This document shows, piece by piece, positions 25,479 to 37,404 of a stretch of 64,000 nt of DNA; positions within the stretch are counted from its first letter, which is position 1, and the number at the start of each line of letters is the position of its first letter. The translations under genes were made by a program, and so were the position numbers. A model generated the notes under the pieces. That model saw only the letters and a list, made by a program, of their open reading frames with translations, did not search any database and had not been told where the DNA came from. This DNA is from Lasiosphaeria ovina (taxonomy: Eukaryota; Ascomycota; Sordariomycetes; Sordariales; Lasiosphaeriaceae): NCBI GenBank assembly GCA_033439765.1, contig JAULSN010000001.1, forward strand, positions 8,308,001 through 8,372,000, written 5' to 3'.

Positions 25479-26256
25479 TGTTGAAGAGGTTATATCGATA
25501 GAGCATTAATTAGTTTTCAAGCAGTTGGAAGAGTGGTAGTTATGGAAAGGTTTTAACGGAAGGTAAGGTTTGGAGCTTCCGTGAGATAGATTCGAAGGCG
25601 GTGAAGGATGGCAGAATGGATGATAATGAAGAGCAGAAAAAGTGGAGCAGAATGGTATTTAGATTGTTGTGATTGGTCGAAGACTAATTGAGATGTTCTT
25701 ATTCTAAATACAAAGGTGGGAAAATGGTCCCCTTATTATACCAGCTTGTGTGGACTCGGTTGAACGGAACTCGGCTCTGTTCAACACTTCGAACAACGGT
25801 CTGAAGCCAACAGAGGATCGTTGGCCAAGGTCGTAGCCGGCCCGGCAGGGCCTGCGGCTAGTTGGCCCGGGCCTGTTGCAGGTGGCCGGCAGGTGGCCCG
25901 GTCCGCGGCCAGGTGGCCCTGTGAGCGGCCTGGCTGTTGGAACCGGTTGCCTGAAGGTCGCCTACTGCCCTGGCCGTGCGGGGCCAACACCTGTGGCAGT
26001 TGGATCGATTCCAAAGACCGTATACGCGGGGCATTGAGTGGTTGTGGTTGCATTACGTTGTGTAAGGTGTAGGTCGTTGTGTATGTAAGCTTTGCAGCTT
26101 ACATAAGATTGCTTATGTAAGAGACCCACAATTATTTATAGTTATATTATTACGTAAGCAGTATAAATATATTTATTATATATTTTTACCTCTTATAGTT
26201 CTTTTTATATCGTTTATTTTATATAAGGTAAAAAATATATATATTAAAAACCAACA
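25479..26256. repeat. 778-bp LTR-like repeat, copy A (no matching target duplication)
   Basis: It begins TGTTG and ends CAACA, the form of LTR ends, and is about 99 percent identical over 778 bp to copy B at 39306-40083. The flanks are GATAC on the left and ATATC on the right, so no 5-bp duplication is seen. It separates a truncated pogo fragment from a truncated Gypsy element. The middle (25780-26070) is GC-rich and unmutated by RIP; near the right end are short hairpin sequences (GTAAGC/GCTTAC around 26080-26120). Confidence 0.75.
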
Positions 26257-29027
26257 ATATCCGTTAAGTATTCTATAAAATCTATATATATCTAAACGAT
26301 AAGTAATTAACGATATTTCATACCCGTTATAGGACCTTTAGCTATAAGGTTATACCCTTTAGCCTTACTAATAGTCCGGTAATATTTTAACGTTTTATTA
26401 ATAACTCTTTAATAAGCTACCTCGACGACTTCTATAGCGCTTATCTCGATAATATCTTAGTCTATTTAGACTCCGAGGAAGAGTACGTCCGTTATATACG
26501 ACTTATCCTATAACGACTATAGGAGGCCGGTCTATAGGCCGATATTAATAAGTACGAATTCTATATAAAGGAAACTAAGTACCTAGGCTTTATTATCGGA
26601 GTCGATAAAGTATTAGTCGATCCCTTTAAAACGGATATTATATAAGACTAGCCGGAGCCGAACGATCTAAGGGGAGTATAATCCTTCCTCGGATTCTATA
26701 ACTTCTACCGCCGATTTATTTATAACTATAGTTAGGTTATAAAGCTACTAGTAGCTCTAATGAAGAAAGGGGAAGTATTTAGATAGAGCGACGACTATTA
26801 ACTAGCCTTCGACGAGTTAAAAGCCCGTCTAATATTAGTACTAATCCTAAAGTATTTCGAATACGGTCGGGAAACCCGTATTAAGACCGACTCCTCCGGA
26901 GGGGTAATTACTAGAGTCTTAAGCTAGAAATACGGAGACGAGTAGTACCCGGTAGCCTTTTATTCTAAAATAATAAAGAGGGCCGAACTTAACTACTTTA
27001 TTTACGATAAGGAGTTACTAGCGATTATCCGATCTCTCTAATATTAACGGAGCGAGCTAGTAGGCCTATAGTACGAAGAGCTATTTATTATCTTCTCGGA
27101 TAACGATATACTTAAGTACTTTATAACTAAATAACGGCTTAATATAAGATAGGCTAGTTAGGTAGAAGAACTTACTAGTTTCTACTTCTGAATACTCTAT
27201 CGTCCGGGAGCGTTGAACGCTACGGTAAACGCCCTAACCTAACGCTCTTACGAGCTAAAGACTTAAAAGGAATAATAGGACGCCTATTATACCGTTTAGA
27301 TATTTTAGTAGGATTACGACGGCGTACTAGTAAAGACGACGGAATACCTATCGATAATAAAGGTAACGCCGTTAATAGCTCTAATCTTAGAAGTACCGTT
27401 ATCTTCGGGGTATAAACTCCTTAACGAACTACTCGAAGCTAATAGATCCGACGATTCTATATTAGTCTATCGTATAAAGGTACTTAAAGATTAGGAAGGT
27501 AACTAACTATTAATAACTCGTAACGGCCTCCTCCTTAAGAATAATAGGCTTATTATACTAGACGTAGCGTAACTATATACTCGAATTATTAATAAAATAT
27601 ATTCCCGACTTCCCTTAGCCTACCCTAAGAGGAATAAGATACGGAAAATATTAAAGGAACTCTACTAATAGGCGGGTCTAAGTACCGATATAAATAGATT
27701 CATCGCTAATTATAAATATAAGTCCGCTAAAGTCCTACGAGATAAGACTCCCGGTCTATTATACCCGATTCCGCTACCCTAGAGAATCTAGAGCGGATTA
27801 GTCGTTAACTTCAAGTCTCTACTAAAGGATAAATACGGGTACGATAACCTCTTTATAATTATCGATCGCTTAAGTAAAGCCTCTTAATATATACCGTATT
27901 ATTCTACCGTTACGGTAGTCGAGGTCGCCTATATATACTATAAGGGACTATATCGTATATTCGGGTTACCCTTTAAAGTTATTAGCGATCGAGGTCCTTA
28001 ATTTATCTCTGAATTTATAGACGAGTTAGTAAAGCTCCTAGGGATCCGTTAGAAATTATTATCCTCTAGGTATAAATAAACCGTAGGATAGGTAGAAAAC
28101 CTCTATTAATAAATCGATTAACGATTACGAATATTTATCTCTTACTATTAGGATAATTAATCGAAATTTATACTAGCTATAGATACGGTTTAGAATTCAA
28201 CTCCTTAAGATAATATAGAACTTTAGCCGTACGAGGTCCTTTTTAGTTTCCCTATATTAATATACTATAATTAAATAAGAAGAACGGACCTTTCTAACCC
28301 CGACCTCTAGTAATTGGAGAAGATAACCCGATAAGAGGCCTAGGAAATAGCCAAAACCTTAAAGGGATATATTAATACTATAAAGGATACTATTATAAAG
28401 GTATAAGAGCGCCAAACCTAGGAAGTTAATAAGTACCGCCGAATACCCGACTTCGATATTAATAACCAAGTCTATATAATTAAAAAGATATAGTCGACCG
28501 ATTAGCCTAACTTAAAACTAGACTTCCCGCTAATATAATAATACTTCAAGGTTCTAGAGAGGTCCGGCCCTAACGGGTACGACTATAAACTAGAGATGCC
28601 TAAGGGATAGCGAGGGACTAACGTATTCTACGCGGACCGCCTACGCTTATACCCAAATAACCTACTACCTAGTTAGGAGGACTTAAACCCGGAGGGAAAG
28701 ACGATTAATAATAAGTAAGAATAGATCGTAGAATAGGTATTAATATCGCGGTCGTACTATAGAAAACTCCAGTACTAAGTTTAATAGCGCGGGTGGGCTC
28801 CTAACGCTACCTAGTATTACGCTAAAGACTTTAAGAACTCCCTAATCCTCCTAAAGGAATATTATAATACCTACCCCGATAAAGCCGGACCGCCCGTACG
28901 GCTCGATAAGTAGCTATAAGTAGTTAAGGGGGATAGGTTCGAAGAACTATACTAAGACGATAATAAACCTATAGTAAAAGGTTATCCGCTACGTAGGATA
29001 ACCCGACGTTAATGAGCTAGGGGGGTT

Positions 29028-29046
29028 AAGCTTCGAGGCGAAGCTT
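29028..29046 (+). repeat. Perfect 8-bp stem hairpin beside the chromovirus polypurine tract
   Basis: AAGCTTCG-AGG-CGAAGCTT is followed by a T-run and then the polypurine tract and LTR. The same hairpin with a different three-base loop occurs at 40804-40822 and 41424-41442. Confidence 0.7.
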
Positions 29047-29065
29047 TTTTCTAACCCGGGGGTAG

Positions 29066-29320
29066 TATTACGGTAGGTACGAAGGATATTTAGGTGGCCC
29101 TAATTAATCGTACGCTATACGACTCGAGCTAACTAAGTAACCCCGCTATTGGTAGTCCGTACTAAGTCCTGCTACGTGACTTATAAAACCTAGCCTACTT
29201 CTCCGCGTACCGCGTAGCCTTTTAGAACTTTCTTTTCTTTTTCTTTCCTTAGCTTTAGATTCTACGAATATAGCGATGATTAGTATAGCCCTGTCTCATT
29301 AAATCGACTGTGCGGTAATA
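29066..29320 (+). repeat. 3' LTR of the first chromovirus
   Basis: This 255-bp sequence follows the polypurine tract, starts TATTACGGTAGG (originally probably TGT...) and ends GCGGTAATA. It is repeated in reverse orientation at 40532-40785 and 41152-41405. Confidence 0.65.
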
Positions 29321-31458
29321 ACTCTTTATTATTTTATTATACCCCGTCGTTCAGATATTGAAATTCTATATTCGACGTATCGGAAAGTCTTATAGAGATA
29401 TACGACGAGAAAACCCAGAATGGATAGTATATAGGTATTATGGAATAATAATTCGCGAGGATATTACGTCGTGGCCGGTCGTTAACTTATCTTCCTCGCC
29501 TCCCGATCTTACCTCTATAGCGGTATAATCCCGTATACTAGAAGATAATATAATATACCCTCCGGCTCGGGCCTAGTATAATAGACTATTAACCTCGTTA
29601 CTAATAGTCTTAGGCCCGACCCGGGCTATATATTCCGCCCCGCCCCCCTCCCTTTTAGAGGCCTATAATATAGCTATCCGTACGCGTATAAGCGCTACGC
29701 GGGTAAATAACCTACCTATATAAGCGTTATTAATTACGTTTAGCCTATATCTCGTCTTAGTTATAAACGAAGTAGAATTAGTCGGGGGTCTATAAGTAAA
29801 GAAGAAGACGGAAGTTCGTTCTATTATAAAGTTCAAACCCCGGGATTTTCCCAGAATAATATAGTATAACTCCGTCGACTCCGCTATCTCTACCCTCCTC
29901 CGTTACTTTATATAAGAAAACGATTACCTTAGTAAACCTTAGACGCTTATTATAAGTACTATATAAGGGACTAACGGTAGTATAATAGAGATCGGTATAC
30001 CTCTCTAGGCACCTTTTACTCTCGATATACTCGTATAATTTATCTTTAAGACCAAAGTCGGTAACGTATTTACGTTTGCGTATATTACGACGAAACTATC
30101 CCCCGACGTAGATAACGATGGCTCTAAATAAGAGAGTACGATAAGTAAGAAGGTCGGACGCGGGGGCGTTAAGAAAGGGCCTAGTATTAAGAAAGAGCCG
30201 GGCGTTAAGTATAAGAATAACCCTAAATAAGAGAGTATAATATAGAAAGCTACGGGGTATCGGGGGGGTAAGAAGGAGCTAAGCGTTAAAAAGGAGGATT
30301 CGTCTATTATATAATCTCGTTTTATATCTCGGGTCCTATTCTAGACCTAAACGAGGGGTATAAAGCGGAGGCACTCTAGTATAGAGAGTGACGAGGGGGT
30401 CTAGGGCGGTAGGAGTATTAATATAGGTGGTAACGATAATAATAATAAGGGTATTAATAAGGGTAATAACGAGGACTCTTTCCTAAAGGACCTAACTAGT
30501 TTATAACGCCCGTTTTCGTTTATTTAGATAAATCTAAGATTATACCTAGGTTTAGAAAGCTAGCTAGTCTCTCGTTTAAATATAGATAGGAAGCGTTACC
30601 CCTTAGGTTATAAAGAAGTATTTAATATTATTAAAACCACTAGAGTATATTTAAGGGTACTTAATATAGGAAGAGTCCCCGCCGTAATATAATCTCTTAG
30701 ACCTTATCTTAACTTAAGGTACTCTTCTAAGAACGGACTTATACTACGCTCTTCTAGAATCTCTTCTAAGTACCCTCCGAAGGATACCGTAATATCGTTA
30801 TAAATTTATATTATACTCGTAGGTAGATATACGTCGAGGTCGATATTATCGAGGCTAGCGATATTTATTAGCGGGGTAAGTACTTCTAGTAGAATAACGA
30901 CCTAGTAATCTAAGATACCTCGTTTAAGTATATTATATAGGTACTAGGGCTTATTAGGAATAACGTAAGGCTTATCCGCTTATTTACGGATAATATGGCT
31001 ATTCTAAAGCCGTATAAAGTCGGAGAATTCTCGTCGGAGGCGTAGTATATAAGTATATAATATTATAATTAACTCCTCTATTTGGGATTTATTAAAAAGG
31101 CCTTTATTTTTTAATTAAGCGAAGAATTCCTAATAGAAGTTAATAAAATTAAGAATAATAAATAAGTAATAGTAAAGTATAAAAAAATACTTACTCTCTA
31201 AAACTTTACCCGGCTAGTATAGAGCTCGCCCTACTAACGTTCGATCTTAATATTCTTTATACCTAATATATATATATAATAGTCCTTAAAATCGAGAAGC
31301 TCAGGACCTTTTTATTCATTAACGAGGTAATAAATAAGTAGACGAAGATACTTACCTCCTTATTCTCCCCCGTCTTTAGTTATACGACGATATTTTCGGG
31401 CGCCCGATACGTCTAACTACGAAGAGAGCTAATATTGGCTTATAGTAAGGAGACCCGT
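29321..31458 (+). pseudogene. Decayed unidentified coding region, segment 1
   Basis: The + strand keeps long stretches of plausible protein when TAG is read as Gln/Trp: a hydrophobic part, then a Lys/Glu/Gly/Asp-rich linker with repeated KKE/KQES-type motifs (about 30,110-30,290), then a leucine-rich part. I recognise no family. It continues after the Copia insertion at 37405 and again after the solo LTR at 40084. It may be an open frame of an unknown mobile element or a captured gene destroyed by RIP. All the sequence is AT-rich and TpA-rich. Confidence 0.4.
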
Positions 31459-31762
31459 TGTTGGAATGATAAGGTCATTCATAATAGTCACTATAGTAAC
31501 CGTTGCGAAAGGGTGGTTGGGAGATTGGTGGTATGTTCATTTATCTCTGCTCTGTTCACTAGGGTTACAGGGTGCTTGGTGTTTTTGGGGGAGTGAGCTG
31601 TCCATAGGGTGGATGGTCCGTGCACACTAAGGTCACGTGCTAGGGCAGGTGACCCGTGTGTCCGGGCCAGGCCCACTATTCTTCCTGACTGACCAATCAG
31701 GGCTATGCGGCCCGCCGAGCCGCCTCAGCCTCCGTAACTCTGATTGATCGGTTATTCCTACA
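31459..31762 (-). repeat. 3' LTR of Copia element 1
   Basis: 304 bp. It has direct-repeat identity to 37101-37404 apart from C/T changes. A 61-codon open frame inside it recurs in the other LTR and is not regarded as a gene. Confidence 0.9.
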
Positions 31763-31792
31763 CTGGCAGTCTTTTCTTCCTCCACAAGATCC

Positions 31793-34460
31793 TACTCGCT
31801 ATGGTCCTTCTTGTTCCGCTTCACGGAAGCCTTAATCCTGACCGTTAACGTGTTATTGTCAATAAGGGCCTGTAGGGCCATATTGGGTGCTGACTTCGTT
31901 ATCGCATCGGCCGGGTTGTCGTTTCCGTTAATCCATCGGACTTCGAAGATCTCCTGCTTCTTGTATGACTGCCTCATGCTCATGATGTCGATCATAAGCC
32001 GCTTTTCCTTCGTTGTGCCTAGTTTGACTAAGTATTCGTAGAGCGAGAAAGAGTCGGTGCATACGATCATCGGGATATTCGGGATGCCTAGCTTGGCCAG
32101 GATCATGTTGATCGTTGCGTTGAAACAAATGCCTATATCAACGCCGTTGGCTATAGCGTAGATCTCTAAGGCTAGGATGCTTCGTATAATCCGCTTATAC
32201 TTAGTAGATGACTAGTGGATTAGGTTCCCTATTATGGTGAAGCTTCCTTTATCTATCTCTTCGTTCGCTAGGAAGATCACGTATCCGATTTGTGAGCTCA
32301 AGTCCTTATTATTAGCGAATGACGCGTCTACGTAGATAAACAGCCTAGCCGTAGGTAGGTCGAGGGGGATATAGTTGATGCCTCGGTCAACGTGCTCCAT
32401 CTGCCATTTGATACGCTTATTCATCCTGGCGATATCTTCTTTTGTTGGTTCTTTGTGCTGTGCTGCAGCCGATAGGTCGAACGCGGCTTCAGGCTGATAG
32501 GTCGAAGCGATGTAGGTACCTCGTGCGCGCTGTTCGACGTATTCCTGAGCGTTGGTCGCGATCATGAGCTTCTCGCCCTGCTTCTTCTGCTTCAGGGCCA
32601 GTGTACCGTCTTCTTGGAAGGTCAAGATGCACCCGTTGAATGCGAGCGGGTTAGCCGGGGTCAATTTCTGTTTCGGTTTGGCTGTGAACTTGGCTTCCTC
32701 AATCATCTGCTCCTCCAGGGCTTCAAACCCTGCATTAGTGAGGCCGATCGTATCGTCAGTCTGTATACCGACGACTGCAAAGTGCTCTGAGTCGTTCGAC
32801 GTAATTAATAGGTATGGATCGTAGGTCGATGTGGTCATATTCAGCCGGTCCCGGTGATGCTTGAAGTAGGTTGCCCACCAGTGCGTGCCTGCCTCGGCTA
32901 TGCCGTACAACGGCTTAACGACTTCCATTATTGTCCCTTTCGGGTAGTTGTGACGGATTTGCTCAGGCAGGTAGGCTAGAATCGTTCGCTGAAGCGCTAT
33001 TATAGACTGTGTGTATGCCTGCGTGATGTCCCGAATCCATAGCATTATTCCCTGGCGGATGAGCGAGGGTGCTAGGGCTATCAGGGTCCGTTGGCTCGCT
33101 CGTTGGATCGTAGGGCTCTACGTTAGTACCAGTTCTTTGCCCTGATCGCTGTGGCCTTGGATCACAAGCCGGGACTTCTCGTACGGAGAGTCCGTTTCCT
33201 TGCCCTTAACCTCGCGGACTATACGCGATTTGAAGATACGGATGTTTCCGTACCTCTCCGGGTCGTACTTCTGGAATATAAAGACTCCTCGGCCAATGAG
33301 GGTATCGATTTCCTCTTGATCGGAGTGGGAGAAAGGCTCGCTATCCGTTGGAATCTTCCCTTCCTAGCGAAGCCGTATCGCTAGGTCGTAGTCCTCTACT
33401 TCCTTTACCGTTAGATAGGCTATCGTAAGGGTCGCACCCTCAGTCATCGCCGTATCTATAGTAGGGCTCGGCTTCGGCTTATTCTTTGATCCGGGCGGTC
33501 GTCCTCGTCGTCTTAATGCTCGGGGTTCTTCCTATGGAGGGGTCCACTCGTTATCCTCGTCGGCCTCGTTGTGAGGGAGTTTTCTACTCTCTCTGAGGGC
33601 CGGGGTGGCCGTTGAATCGTTACGGTAGTATGGCTTGACTGATACGATACGGAAGTTCGTAGGCTTGCTGTTGACTTCAACCGTACAGGTCTTTTCGTTA
33701 CGTACGAGTAGTATATGCGGGCCGGTCCACTTCTCGCCTTCTCGCTATACCTTTACCTCGCTTTGGAGAGGAAGGTTGAGGGTATTAAGGTTGTTCGGGC
33801 CGTTACGTGTGCCTAGGGCATTAGAAACCTATCTCTTTGCCTTGAGGGTACGTATCTCTATCATCGCTTTCCGTACTACTCTCGCGCGGGCTTTAATGGA
33901 GGGAGATTGAGGCGATGATGCGGTCATCCTAGGATACGTTCCGAACATAAGGAGGGTAGGGACTAGGCCGTCGGGTCCTGTAGTATCGTTGACTACCTTG
34001 ACAGCCATTTGAAGGGCTTGATCTGCCGTCACGTTAAGGCCGTACAGGTCTGCCGTAATGACTTTATAGGCTCGGCGGAGCGGTCCGTAATACCGTTCCA
34101 GCTTACCGATCGAGTTGTGGGCTTCTACTGGGACTTCTATGATCTCGATCGATAGGTTGCGGGCGTTATTGACGAATTCTTCTGCCGTGAAGTTGGTTCC
34201 TGCATTAGTAACGATAATATTAGGTGGTCCAACGTAGGTATCGATCCACATCGCTCGGATTATATTCTAGGTTGCCTTTGCCGTTATATTCTGGAGGAAT
34301 CGTACGGCCTGGAAAGAGGTCGCCTTATCGATAGCATGGATAACTGGTTTTCCATCGAGATATATAACATCTACTAGCATACGGTAGTTGAAGTCGATAT
34401 CGTTATGGAGGGTAAATCTGAATCTACTAGGATTGCTACTATGTAACTGGCATTAATGGT
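31793..34460 (-). pseudogene. Copia element 1 pol: integrase, reverse transcriptase, RNase H
   Basis: In order on the minus strand: the end of the GAG-pre-integrase zinc region and the integrase core (about 34,450-33,640, with VTNAGTNFTAEEF at the second catalytic position), a linker with RRGRPPGSKNK, reverse transcriptase (about 33,250-32,500, with PLYGIAEAGTHWW) and RNase H (about 32,400-31,795, with VDASFANN and ending HSE). The RT metal-binding motif reads IQTDD instead of the usual YVDD; a QTDD form occurs in some fungal Copia-like proteins as I recall, so it may be ancestral. Stops TAG/TGA are found at several places (for example near 32215, 33119, 33837, 34262), mostly where Trp or Gln is expected. 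Confidence 0.85.
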
Positions 34461-36960
34461 AAAACTTATTGATCTTCTCGATGACTTCGTGCTCTAGATT
34501 ATTATAGCCTGCTCGTATGAGTACCTTATATAGGCGTTCTACCGCCGGGTGACCGAATCGTCGGTGTAGTTGGCGTAGCTCTGTTTCCGTGAGGTGAGAC
34601 CATGCGACAGTGCTCTCGGGATCGTTCAGTAGGAGCCAGGGATGGCCCTATTTCCGTACGATCGGGTAGCCCTTTCCTTAATGAACCAGGAGATTGAGGA
34701 TATTGTTGAGGTATACGCCGTGTTTATCCATATTAGAGAGATATAATAGAAACGGGGTATTTGCCGGGACGACTTGGAAGTCGATTAAGCCGAACGGGGT
34801 CTCTACGGATACCGTTCCGAGAGATATACTCTCTGGGTTATCACCGAAGCGTACGCGGTGCTTTCCGGCCGTTGATATATCGATCTTGGTGCCCGGGATC
34901 TCCTTCTGCAGTGCCTTAACTTGGTTCTCACCGGCTGTTGATATGCCGGCTGCGCCTATATCGGGCATAATGCCTTGGAAGATCTCTGAGTTATAGCGGC
35001 TTTTGAAGTGAAAGAGTGATGCGGGCTCTTCCGGAGGTTGTACAAACGGGTTGGCTTCTGTTATCGCGTGCATCGTCGCCTGGTTATTTAGGAGGTTGGC
35101 CATCTTGATACCGTCAACTGTGCCGTACTCCGTAAAGAAGCTCTTAAACTGTGGTTTGGATGTTTGGGGTTCCTCCGCGGTGGCCCATGTATCGAAGTCA
35201 GTCTCGAAGTCGCCGGGGTCCATGCCTTCGTAATCGAATAGGAATGACGTGAAATCATCCTCTTCTTTGTCGTTCGCCTGTATATATCGTCGCCACTGGT
35301 TGTGCCTTGATCGGCGTTCAGAGATCGGGTGCTTTTTCGACTAACAGCCCTGTTTTCCGTATACGAAGCACTTCTTGTTGCTGTTGTTGAATGGTCTACG
35401 GGGGCCGTTATCACGTGGTCCATCATGTGATCTACCGCTCCGAGAGCTCGCTCGGGAGCCTCCTCTACTAGACCGTCCGCCTTCATATCGTCGATCAACC
35501 TAGTATTGACCTAAGTCTTCCTCGTTAACGTTGTACTGCTATAGGGTGGTCTTCTCAAAGCGCATGTATATGCCTATAGCGTTCCTCAAATCGGAGATAA
35601 CGCTCTCGAAGGTGGAAGCTGGTTTCATCGATACCAGCTTATATGCTTCAATACCCTGATATATATTGAGTAGCTATTCGGCCAGATCTTCATCTATTCG
35701 GTACATGCCTACGGGTGTTCTGCCTACGAGTCCTTTGAAGATCTTCTGTAGCTTGTTGACGAGGATATCGAAGTACTGTGATAGGTCCTTGTCGGGGTTC
35801 TCTTTAATGATACGAATGAAGGTCGTAGATCGCCACTCTTGGAGGTATATCTGACGATCCTCTATAGAGTGGAAGAATGCTCTGGTTCGGTTGATCATCT
35901 CGTCAAAAGTAAGGTTCTCCTATATTAACCGGTCGAAATAGAACTGTTTGGCTCTGTCCTTGAGCATGACTGAGTATACCTTGTGGTATAGCTGTTAAGG
36001 GATACCGATGATCTGGTAGTACGCTCCGAAGATCTTGACTTTCGAGTCCAAAATATCGTAGCGTTCGCCTCCAAACTTATCTTCGTCGGTATATATCTTT
36101 GTAAGGTCTGTCAGTATTCGCGATAGCGGTAGTGGTGCCGCGTTGCTCAGGTATGGAGGTGTGTTAGCTATATCGAGTGGAGGTGTATCGGGGTTGTCTT
36201 CCTCAATCGAATTCAGCTTATTGGTTCCTACTCGCACGGGGGCCGGGGTTATCAAGCTTGACTGGGCCCTGGGGGTGCCCTTCAACGGTACCGAGGTTCT
36301 TACGGGGTTTGCTGATGATCCGGAAAAGTGCGGGTTCTGTTTTGACTGGAACTTCATTCCTCTCTCCTCGCTGTATAGTTCAACCTCCTCTTCTGGCTAC
36401 TCGGGGGCCTTCTTTCCCTGGGCTAGTATGAAGAGCTGCTGTGATATGATGCCTTCGTTGTTGATGTAGATACCATGATCTTTGAGGAAGTATTTGAGGT
36501 TGGTACGGAGGGTCTTGTCGAGGGTTTTGAAGTGGGCTTCGGTCCAGTCGATGAAGTCGGTCCGGAAGGCTGCGAACAAGGTTTGGTCTCGTAGTTCCTG
36601 GTTATCGTAGATCTCGATGTAGTCGATTAGGTAGGTGTTGAGCCTCTTTGGCGTAGCCTGTTGTTCATCTATAGGGTCGAAGTCCTTCCCTTCCCAGGTC
36701 GGGTCGGTAATGCTGATGACGCGGGCGCTAGTACGTAGGCTCGTTATCGTGCTTGTCTTTGTCGAGGGATGTAGATAGCTGAGTAGGGTCAAGCCTTTCT
36801 TTCTAGCTAATCGGATCCTTCGCGAGGGGTTGGTTGCGTGATGGACGTAGATAGCCAAGTAGGGCGCAAGGCCTTTCTTTCGACTACCCTTGAGGTCTTC
36901 GTCTCGGTTGTCCCGTACGTTGAAGAGTCTCTCTCGCGCTCGTAGTCCTGCGTTCAATTG
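34461..36960 (-). pseudogene. Copia element 1 gag, zinc knuckle and protease region
   Basis: Gag starts at about 36957 (MNAGLRARERLF) and runs to about 35,230 with few stops. The zinc knuckle region (about 35,330-35,390) reads CFVYGKQGC; the second Cys of the expected CxxC is Tyr, and the following Trp is a stop, both explained by G-to-A RIP. The protease-like part (about 34,990-34,690, with IMPDIGAAGIST where D-[ST]-GA is usual) and the GAG-pre-integrase HRRFGHPAVERLY (about 34,560) follow. Confidence 0.8.
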
Positions 36961-37100
36961 AGCTTTCTACGTATTTAGTGCTCTCTCGAATGCAGTCCTT
37001 CGTGCCGCTTCCTGTCCAGCGATCGTGGGGACCACGATCACTGCCGCTGTCGGACTCCTTGCTATTCTGCGGTTAACCTGGTCGGTCAACCACTGATCAG

Positions 37101-37404
37101 TGTTGGAATGACAAGGTCATTCATAATAGTCACTATAGTAACCGTTGCGAAAGGGTGGTTGGGAGATTGGTGGTATGTTCATTTATCTCTGCTCTGTTCA
37201 CTAGGGTTACAGGGTGCTTGGTGTTTTTGGGGGAGTGAGCTGTCCACAGGGTGGATGGTCCGTGCACACTAAGGTCACGTGCTAGGGCAGGTGACCCGTG
37301 TGTCCGGGCCAGGCCCACTATTCTTCCTGACTGACTAATTAGGGCTATGCGGCCCGCCGAGCCGCCTCAGCCTCCGTAACTCTGATTGATCGGTTATTCC
37401 TACA
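37101..37404 (-). repeat. 5' LTR of Copia element 1
   Basis: 304 bp, followed on the + strand by the CCCGT duplication. Confidence 0.9.

Larger units (their letters stand above)
26257..29320 (+). mobile_element. Chromodomain Gypsy retrotransposon (chromovirus), 5'-truncated, heavily RIP-mutated
   Basis: Translating the + strand while reading TAG as a lost Gln/Trp gives a continuous pol. Reverse transcriptase has PFGLTNSPATFQ-like and YLDNILVYS-like blocks near 26,330-26,480. RNase H is around 26,860-27,240, and integrase at 27,650-28,300 has an HHCC-region remnant and a DRG-type core. A chromodomain follows at about 28,725-28,920 (SRSYYRKLQYQV and DFKNS-type motif). A hairpin, a polypurine tract (GGGGGTAG) and one LTR (29066-29320) close the element. 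Gag, protease and the 5' LTR are absent; the element starts inside RT exactly at LTR copy A. Dozens of in-frame TAG codons make it dead. A second copy of this family lies in reverse orientation from 40,532. Confidence 0.85.
31459..37404 (-). mobile_element. Full-length Copia element 1, lightly RIP-mutated, TSD CCCGT
   Basis: This is a 5946-bp element with two 304-bp LTRs (31459-31762, 37101-37404; ends TGTTGGAAT...ATTCCTACA) and identical 5-bp flanks CCCGT (31454-31458 and 37405-37409). The LTRs differ at only a few C/T positions. The element reads on the minus strand, with a polypurine tract (GGAGGAAGAAAAGA) next to the LTR at 31763. Gag-to-RNase H coding sequence is almost complete and interrupted by a handful of stops. 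It is the least damaged Copia copy in the window and sits inside the unidentified decayed region. Confidence 0.92.

Noticed and set aside
25781..26053. A 90-codon open frame in LTR copy A (-), repeated at 39608-39880
   Set aside because: It lies wholly within the GC-rich core of a solo LTR. Its presence in both copies reflects copy identity, and the opposite strand is equally open.
31491..31676. A 61-codon open frame repeated at 37133-37318
   Set aside because: It is inside the two LTRs of Copia element 1; duplication is due to the LTR pair, and the other Copia LTRs do not keep it.
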